Made by a program: the position numbers and the translations under genes. From Steromphala cineraria (Eukaryota > Mollusca > Gastropoda > Trochida > Trochidae), in assembly GCA_916613615.1 (NCBI GenBank), contig OU744731.1:62460880-62524879 (forward strand): a DNA stretch of 64,000 nucleotides. The letters run 5' to 3'. This document shows, in pieces, positions 58,200 through 64,000 of this stretch; position 1 is the stretch's first letter; every line of letters begins with the position of its first letter. The notes beneath the pieces are model-generated. The model was not told the origin of the DNA, searched no databases, and was given only the letters and a program-made list of their open reading frames with translations.

Positions 58200-58809
58200 G
58201 TTTATCAAGTAGATCATCAAAAGTCATATTGAGGAATAGAACAAACAACATTGCGGAGGACAGCTATACATAATCATACGTAGTCATATTACTGGTCAGC
58301 AATCTTGATTATGTAAGCCTGTCTCAATAGGAAAGATAAATAATCTCCTGGTACATTTCTCAATTACAGTCAATCCGGAAGTGACCTAGACTAGACAGCA
58401 GACTACTTTAGTTAGATCACATGTGTAAATGTTCCTGATGATGTGAATAGCTTTGGAATATCATTGCAACTTCTCTTCTAGCAGTATGATTTCCTTGTGG
58501 CTTATCAAGTTATCATGCTTATTGTTTGTGATAATAAGCAATGATAATGATGTTTATGCTAATAAGGACTAATTACCTTGTTCTTGCAATAGGTTGGGTG
58601 GCGTTGAACGCTACCATGTCTAACATCCATCACTTAAGTGTTACAGAGAGTTAGTATTATATGGTATTCGAAGTTACTTTCACATATGAATTACTTAAAC
58701 CCAACCACTATATCTTGTTAAAGATTACACACTTGGATGCATAAAAGAGAATCGAATTGTTCCTTATATAGTTAAATGGTTAGACAAAAGGGTTTTACAT
58801 ATCTGGTGT
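58200..58809 (+). repeat. Interspersed repeat family E, copy 3 (3' half)
   Basis: Collinear with copy 2 from CAGCAATCTTGATTATGTAA to GGTGTTTAA, and resumes after the MITE with GGTGCAAATATCG (59,174 on). The 5' half of the family is missing. Confidence 0.8.
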
Positions 58810-58813
58810 TTAA

Positions 58814-59169
58814 AGGGGCAGAAGTACGTTTTTTGATAATTTTATATTTCAAAATTTTCACTGATAATTGTCTGTTAATGATAAATTTATTATTTTGACA
58901 GTGTCAAAATTGTCATAACACAAACCACTTATCCATAGTCAGAGGACAAAGTATGAAGATTTACCTAAAATCCATGGGCGGCCATTTTGTGTGAACACCT
59001 TTAATTCATTTTGTGCAAGAAAAAGGAATCGCATGGCTAAACTTTATATTATACATTTGAATTATTCCTGTTCCATTTAGTTTAAATGCATTGTCTTTCA
59101 ATTGGAACCATTAATTTTCATTTTCCTAACATCATCTTATATTCCCCCTAAAAACGTGCTACTGCCCCT
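58814..59169 (+). mobile_element. MITE family A, copy 3 (complete, TTAA target)
   Basis: 356 bp flanked by TTAA on both sides (58,810-58,813 and 59,170-59,173). Terminal inverted repeats: left AGGGGCAGAAGTACGTTTTT against right (inverted) AGGGGCAGTAGCACGTTTTT, two mismatches in 20. The empty site is visible in family E copy 2, where a single TTAA lies at the equivalent point. The end formula TTAAAGGGG fits the T2-type MITE signature TTAAAGGRR as I recall it from frogs; piggyBac-like transposition is the usual inference for TTAA targets. No ORF. Confidence 0.92.
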
Positions 59170-59173
59170 TTAA

Positions 59174-59213
59174 GGTGCAAATATCGCCTGTAACGTAACA
59201 AAGAAATACTGTG
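59174..59213. other. Continuation of family E copy 3
   Basis: GGTGCAAATATCG matches the family E sequence immediately past the MITE site; the non-LTR 3' tail follows. Confidence 0.6.
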
Positions 59214-59463
59214 CTTGATTTGATTTGATTTAAACATATTTTATTCACGATGAAAGGATTGGGTACAAGTTATCCAACTTAGTGAAACCCTCTCCTATGT
59301 ACAGTGCTGACATGAAATGTTGAAAATCAATATATATCGAAAACAAATTAAATACAATACAATGATTTATATATACAATGATATATACAAAGAAAACAGA
59401 GGAAGAAATATATAGAATACATATACATGTATAGAAAACTAAGGGGAAAAGTAAGCTTTTCTT

Positions 59464-62400
59464 TCAGTTATCAAATCTTTTTGACTTGGAGATAGACATG
59501 TGAACTTCTTTAAAAATATTAATGTTGTCATTGTAGGTTAAATCTGCGCTGCCATATAATATTAAATCTAAATTAACTAGTACTCTGTTAAAACATATTC
59601 TTTCGATGTTTTGAAGCATTGCATGCCTTAAATCTGAATATAATATACATTCCATAAAATAATGTTTGGAATTTTCATAAGATAACTTACATTTACACAT
59701 TGGAGTATCTTCTAGGCCAATTTGGAATAAATCGCTCTTTAATTTGATGTTGGAATATCTCAATTGGGTATGAATTACGTTTAATCTTCGTTTACCAAAT
59801 GAAAAATAAGGCGGTGCTTTGGGCTTCTTTTGACATATATGAGACTGGAAAGTAGTTAGGGTGCCACATTCTCTGATATGATAAGGGAGATTATTCCAAA
59901 GTTGGGATGTTGATGGAAGAAATGATTGACTGTAAAGCTTTGTGCGAGAAAAAGACAAGGAGAGATCACGGACATTTCTAAGATTATAATTTGTCCTTGA
60001 TGAAACTGATTGAGGCATAAGGTCACATAAGTAGGATGGGGCATTACCATTATATATTTTATAAAATAAGGATAATTTTCGATACTGCCGTCGTTCTTTT
60101 AAAGGTTGCCATGCTGTCTCAAATGTCTATGAATCACGAGCAGCATATTTAGGGAGGCCAGTAACTATCCTGGCAGCTTCGAACTGTACCTTTACAATTT
60201 TATCTGCTAAATCTGATGAGCAACCGTCCCACAGTTCACAAGCATATTCTAGATGCGGTCTTATAAAAACAACGTAGATTTTGTTCAAAGTATCTCTATT
60301 TAACATGAATTTCAATTTTCTCATCGACGAAACCATCAAGGAGGTTGTTTTCACAATGTTGTTAATATGAGTGTTCCATTTACAATCAGACGAGAATGTA
60401 ATTCCAAGATGTTTGTGGTTTTTTTCAAAGGTAACATTCTCATTTTGAAATTTCAAGTTGAGAGTCATATTGTGATTTTTTATACTAAAGAGGACGGCCT
60501 CCGTTTTGCTTGGATTGTAGGTAACAAGCCATCGCTCTGCCCAACTAGTCAAAATTTGAAGATTTCTATTCAAAGTATCTTGCATGAGTTTATGGTTGAT
60601 TGATGAAAACCCCATTGATGTATCATCTGCAAACAAGCGTGCGACACAATCTAATTTGTCTGTAATATCATTTACATAAACAATGAAGAGAAAAGGACCA
60701 AGGACGGATCCTTGTGGTACACCGGCAGATACGACTTGTTCATTCGATAAAGAACCATTTACAAAAACCCTCTGTGTTCTATTACTAAGATAACATTGTA
60801 TCCATCTAAAGATGTCATTACCAATACCATAATTTCTTAATTTGTGTAGTAAACCTTTGTGCCAAACTCTGTCAAAAGCTTTTGATACATCGCAAAATAC
60901 CATGCAGTAATCTTCACGTTTATCTAAGGCATAGCAAATATTGTTGTATAGCTCTATCAACTGGTGTGTCGTGGAATGTCCAACTTGGAAACCAGATTGA
61001 TATTTGTATAAAAGTTGATTGTCAAGAAAGTAGTTGGATATATACTTTAAGACCGTTCTTTCAAATATTTTACCAAGACAACTGATCAAAGATATTGGTC
61101 GGTAATTGCTACAACTAGATTTATCTCCTTTCTTGTAAAGAGGCATCACATGTGCTTCTTTCCATCTTACGGGATAAATACCTGCTTTGATTGATTGATT
61201 GAATAGTAAACACAGAGGTTTACTGATAGAGACGGCAATCAATTTTAATAGTTTATGACTTATCCTATCAGGACCGCAGGCTTTGTTCACTTGCAGGCTT
61301 TTAATGATGTCCGCGATTTCATTTTCGTGTACCGAAATATGATTGAGTTGGTTAGATGTACGCATTTCAAAACAGGGCAAATCTTTGTCATTATCATCTA
61401 ATTGACAGATCGATGCAAAGTATGAATTCAAGGTTTCAGCTTTGTCAAAATCAGTAAATATATTAGGGTTATTATCTGATTCAGTGGATCATAGTGTTGG
61501 AATCGACTTAATAGTCCCTGAATCTTTGACAAGACTTCTTAGAACTTTCCAATAAGACGGTTTATTCTCTTTGCTCAATTCAGTTATAAATTCATCAATA
61601 TTTGAAAGATAATGTTCTTTTGCATAGTTCTTCATATTATTCACTCTATTTCTTTGCTTTCGATAAGCTAGTATATCCTGACCTCGATTAGTTCTTTTGG
61701 CTTTTTTTCTCAAACGATTGCGTTTTCTTGATTCACGCCTTATTTCCGAGTTGTACCAGGGTTTGTCATTAGGCCGAATAGTTACCTTTTTGGATGGTAT
61801 ACATTCTTTTATATATCTTCCTAAGTGATCATAAAATAAATTGGTAGCTTCATCAACATCAGAACTGTTTGTGAATAGATTAATCCAATCAGTATCATTG
61901 ATATACTTATTTAATTGCTCGTAATCACCTTTATCATAACACCAAATATCTCTAGTGTAACATAAGGATAAGGAGATAGTTGTATTGATGGCTATAGATG
62001 TACCCTTGTGATCACTGACACCTTGATCGAAATCAATCACACTACTATCATATACATCAATGTCATTACTGATTAAAATGGGATCTAATAATGTTCTGCT
62101 TGTTTTACCGACACGAGTTGGTTCGTTAATGATGTTACACAATGCTTTTCTGTTCATTATATCTTTCAGATTTGTTAGTTCGTCTGACAAAAGATCTTCA
62201 TTCAAGTCACCAACCAGTACAATTTTGGATGAATAATCAAGTGCATTTTCAATCCCAAACTCTAATCTTTCCCAAAATGCTGGATTGTTTCCTGGAGGTC
62301 TATAGGCTACGCAAAGCATGATTGATTTTTGTGGCAAAAATAATTCTAACCAAATTGTTTCATCTAACGTATTTTCTAAATCGAAGTGCCTTTTAAAGCT

Positions 62401-62922
62401 TAAATTTGTTTTAACGTAGATCATGATACCCCCGCCGAAAGCATTTCTATCTTTACGCAATGGTTCGTGAAAGGTGTCCCAGGTAAGATCTGTATCGCTA
62501 ATAGAATTATCTAAGTGTGTTTCAGTGAAACAAACAATTTGGTTTTCAGATAAGCGTTCATTAAGGTGACTTAGCTTGTGCCGCACGCTTCTTGTGTTAA
62601 GATGGAATATTTGTAAAGTTTTCTCTAATGACTGAGTTACATCATGCACGGGACCAGGGTTCAACTCGATGTCACCAGCAAGCATAAGTAACAATAGGAA
62701 TAAAACAAGCACGTTGTTGTTACCTAACGATGCAGTCATATAGCATAATGCACACAATAGAATACAAGCTTTACACTCAGAACTTAAAATACACAATGAT
62801 GAACTGAAAAGACTTGAAAAATGAGTGAATACTTTAGAGCATGATTTATGAGAACCTATCTGGTGTGTTATTCTGTGAAAATTTCCAATAACAATTCGAT
62901 GTTGAATAATATCATTACCCAT
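59464..62922 (-). pseudogene. Non-LTR ORF2: endonuclease-reverse transcriptase, two stops
   Basis: One continuous frame of 1,153 codons (last codon the stop) interrupted only by TGA at 61,489-61,491 and TAG at 60,127-60,129. The first part (62922 down to 61489) has a hydrophobic segment (about residues 71-82), the 2A-like GDIELNPGP (83-91), then an AP endonuclease: HLNTRS (Asn109), TETH (Glu134), AYRPPG (206-211), GDLNED (238-243) and SDH (303-305). The middle part carries RT motifs KKGDKSSCSNYRPISL, FCDVSKAFD, AGVPQGSVLG and LFADDTS. The last part has the Cys/His motif C-x-C-x8-H-x4-C (about 108-124 of the segment after the second stop). An active protein would nick target DNA and reverse transcribe its RNA there. 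With no frameshift, this is a recent copy inactivated by point changes. The start Met is the first in the frame and not independently supported. Confidence 0.9.
62650..62676 (-). other. 2A-like motif in ORF2 N-terminus
   Basis: Codes GDIELNPGP, which fits the 2A consensus D-x-E-x-N-P-G-P, preceded by a Leu-rich stretch as in other 2A-like sequences. 2A-like peptides make the ribosome skip the Gly-Pro bond and have been reported in APE-type non-LTR elements. Here it would separate a 90-residue N-terminal peptide from the endonuclease. Activity is inferred from the motif only. Confidence 0.75.
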
Positions 62923-63410
62923 GCTTAGTGATTTAATTAAGTCGTGCAGTATTCGCCAATTTTATATTTATTTTTTAATTCTTTAAAGTTAGGTAGGGCA
63001 GATCTTATCACATGAAGGTCTATTAGGTTATCGTGTAAGAAAAAGATATATACACAAAATCATTGTGGATAGGAGAGATATATACAAAACAATCATATGG
63101 GCAAAATAGAGGGGGTCAGAAGATAATGAATATACACTATATATCAAACATTATTTACAAGGCCAATGATGTAATTTGAATAGTAGATTTATACAAGATG
63201 GTTAAGTTAGAGTAATGTTATTGGTATCTGTTACACTCTGGTGGTAGATATGTCAACATAGTCTACTTAAAAGTACATACAATGTAAGGTGGTAGTATGG
63301 TATATTAGAGTACTAACTAAGTGAACACTGTCTCTTTCTATAAGCCAACATTACTTACTTAGATTTGGAAATTCATGATAATCCAACAATCCAACACGAA
63401 TATCTCACAC
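62923..63410 (-). other. ORF1-ORF2 spacer of the retrotransposon
   Basis: About 490 bp without an open frame in the coding orientation. How ORF2 is translated across it (reinitiation, internal entry or spliced/short transcript) is not evident. Confidence 0.5.
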
Positions 63411-64000
63411 TTATTGGCGGTACCTATCCAAGTCAGAATCACTTTTAATATCTCGGATCATCCCTTCTGGTTGTTCCTCGATGAATATCCTGCCGTCTCT
63501 GGTCCACGTTCCAGAGAAGCACTTGTTCTTGAACATGTCCCTCGACTTCTTGAATAGTACACTTCTTGCCTTCGTTAGGTCCTCATTGATGTAGACGTTC
63601 TTGTGTCTCTGAGCTAGGCGTCGTCTGTTCTTGATAGCATAGATTTTGTGGTAGTGGCTCATGAATTTGACTATGATTTGTCGGGTCCTTCCTGGAGATC
63701 TCTGTCCAACTCTGTGACATCTATCTATGGCATGAATTGGTAGTTTGTCGTCTATTGTGGTTAGCACATCCATTACTACCTTTTCAATATCTTCATATGC
63801 GGACTCGGGTACACCAGTGATCCGTATAGAATTTCGCCTACTATACTGTTCTAGGTCGTCTGTTTTTTCCTCAAACTGATGCCTCAGTGATCTGATATCG
63901 GACTTCTGTTTCTTGATTTTTTCACTCTTGCTTTCTAGTTCTTCCCTGAGTTCTTCGATTTCTTCATTACACTCATCAATGGTTTCTACCTTTTTGTCGA
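63411..64000 (-). CDS. Non-LTR ORF1 protein, C-terminal part (runs off window)
   Basis: RNA-binding ORF1 protein of the retrotransposon, which coats element RNA in a ribonucleoprotein. The frame is open from the window edge to the TAA at 63,411-63,413, about 195 residues, without its N-terminus. Domains in order: a charged heptad-like coiled coil (VETIDECNEEIEELREELES and onward), the LEQYSRRNSIRITGVPES entry to the RRM-type fold, CHRVG and IIVKF in the RRM, then a C-terminal domain with VYINEDLTKARSVLF and GTWTRDGRIFI. This is the usual order in L1-ORF1-like proteins, which many CR1-group elements also have. The ATG at 63,773 is internal and not the true start. No disabling change is visible in the part shown. 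Confidence 0.85.
   Translation of the reverse strand, partial: DKKVETIDECNEEIEELREELESKSEKIKKQKSDIRSLRHQFEEKTDDLEQYSRRNSIRITGVPESAYEDIEKVVMDVLTTIDDKLPIHAIDRCHRVGQRSPGRTRQIIVKFMSHYHKIYAIKNRRRLAQRHKNVYINEDLTKARSVLFKKSRDMFKNKCFSGTWTRDGRIFIEEQPEGMIRDIKSDSDLDRYRQ

Larger units (their letters stand above)
59214..64000 (-). mobile_element. CR1-like non-LTR retrotransposon, nearly full length
   Basis: At least 4.8 kb on the minus strand; the 5' end lies beyond the window. Order in the direction of transcription: ORF1 (partial), a spacer of about 490 bp, ORF2, and a 3' UTR of about 250 bp with an AATAAA word (plus TTTATT, 59,235-59,240) and a tail of ATCAA-type pentamers (plus TTTGATTTGATTTGATT region, 59,214-59,232). 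Domain content (RRM-type ORF1, AP-endonuclease, RT, C-terminal CCHC) and the pentamer tail place it in the CR1/Jockey group. It borders the repeat/MITE composite at 58.2-59.2 kb. Confidence 0.92.

Overview
The window is animal nuclear DNA: AT-rich, intron- or intergenic-like, with no operons and no recognisable host gene. Everything identifiable as protein-coding belongs to retrotransposons. A lophotrochozoan source, most likely a gastropod mollusc, is suggested by short SINE-like fragments at 8.1 and 37.2 kb (minus strand reading TGTTTTACGCCGCTT...GCAATATTT), which resemble a repeat I associate with abalone-type gastropods, and by the mix of CR1/L2-like non-LTR elements and a DIRS element. 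This assignment is an inference.

Layout. 0-44 kb is mostly unannotated AT-rich DNA carrying old interspersed repeats that can be grouped by comparing the window with itself: family C (about 0.4 to more than 1.3 kb; 7.4, 19.3, 39.1, 55.9 kb), D (about 1 kb; 1.6 minus, 12.6, 28.0, 36.0, 52.6 kb), E (about 0.8-1 kb; 33.7, 42.5, 58.2 kb), F (about 1 kb; 16.5 kb full, fragments at 20.2 and 24.3 kb) and G (about 0.2-0.4 kb; 2.9 minus, 9.5, 26.7, 51.3 kb). There are also two MITE families: A (TTAA target; 11.5, 15.5, 58.8 kb) and B (42-bp terminal inverted repeats; 8.6 and 34.6 kb). Non-LTR pieces lie at 5.7-6.8 kb (5'-truncated, still open, 11-bp target duplication), 17.6-18.8 kb (L2-like RT), 31.4 kb, 38.8 kb, 39.5 kb and 40.3-40.8 kb.

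44,399-50,362 is a GC-rich DIRS-type tyrosine-recombinase retrotransposon. Its boundaries can be read to the base. It has about 140-bp inverted terminal repeats and, just inside the right one, an internal complementary region of 93 bp whose two halves are the reverse complements of the extreme left and extreme right ends. The coding part is ruined: gag and the RT core are not visible, two long tandem arrays (81-bp units, then about 190-210-bp units each with a hairpin) occupy the space, and only frameshifted RNase H/methyltransferase-like and tyrosine recombinase remnants are left.

59,214-64,000 holds a nearly complete minus-strand CR1-like non-LTR retrotransposon. ORF1 (coiled coil, RRM-like and C-terminal domains) runs off the window edge. 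ORF2 (2A-like motif, AP endonuclease, reverse transcriptase, C-terminal Cys/His motif) is in one frame for 1,153 codons, broken only by two in-frame stops. It lies beside a family E copy that was itself interrupted by a TTAA-target MITE, giving a readable order of insertions.
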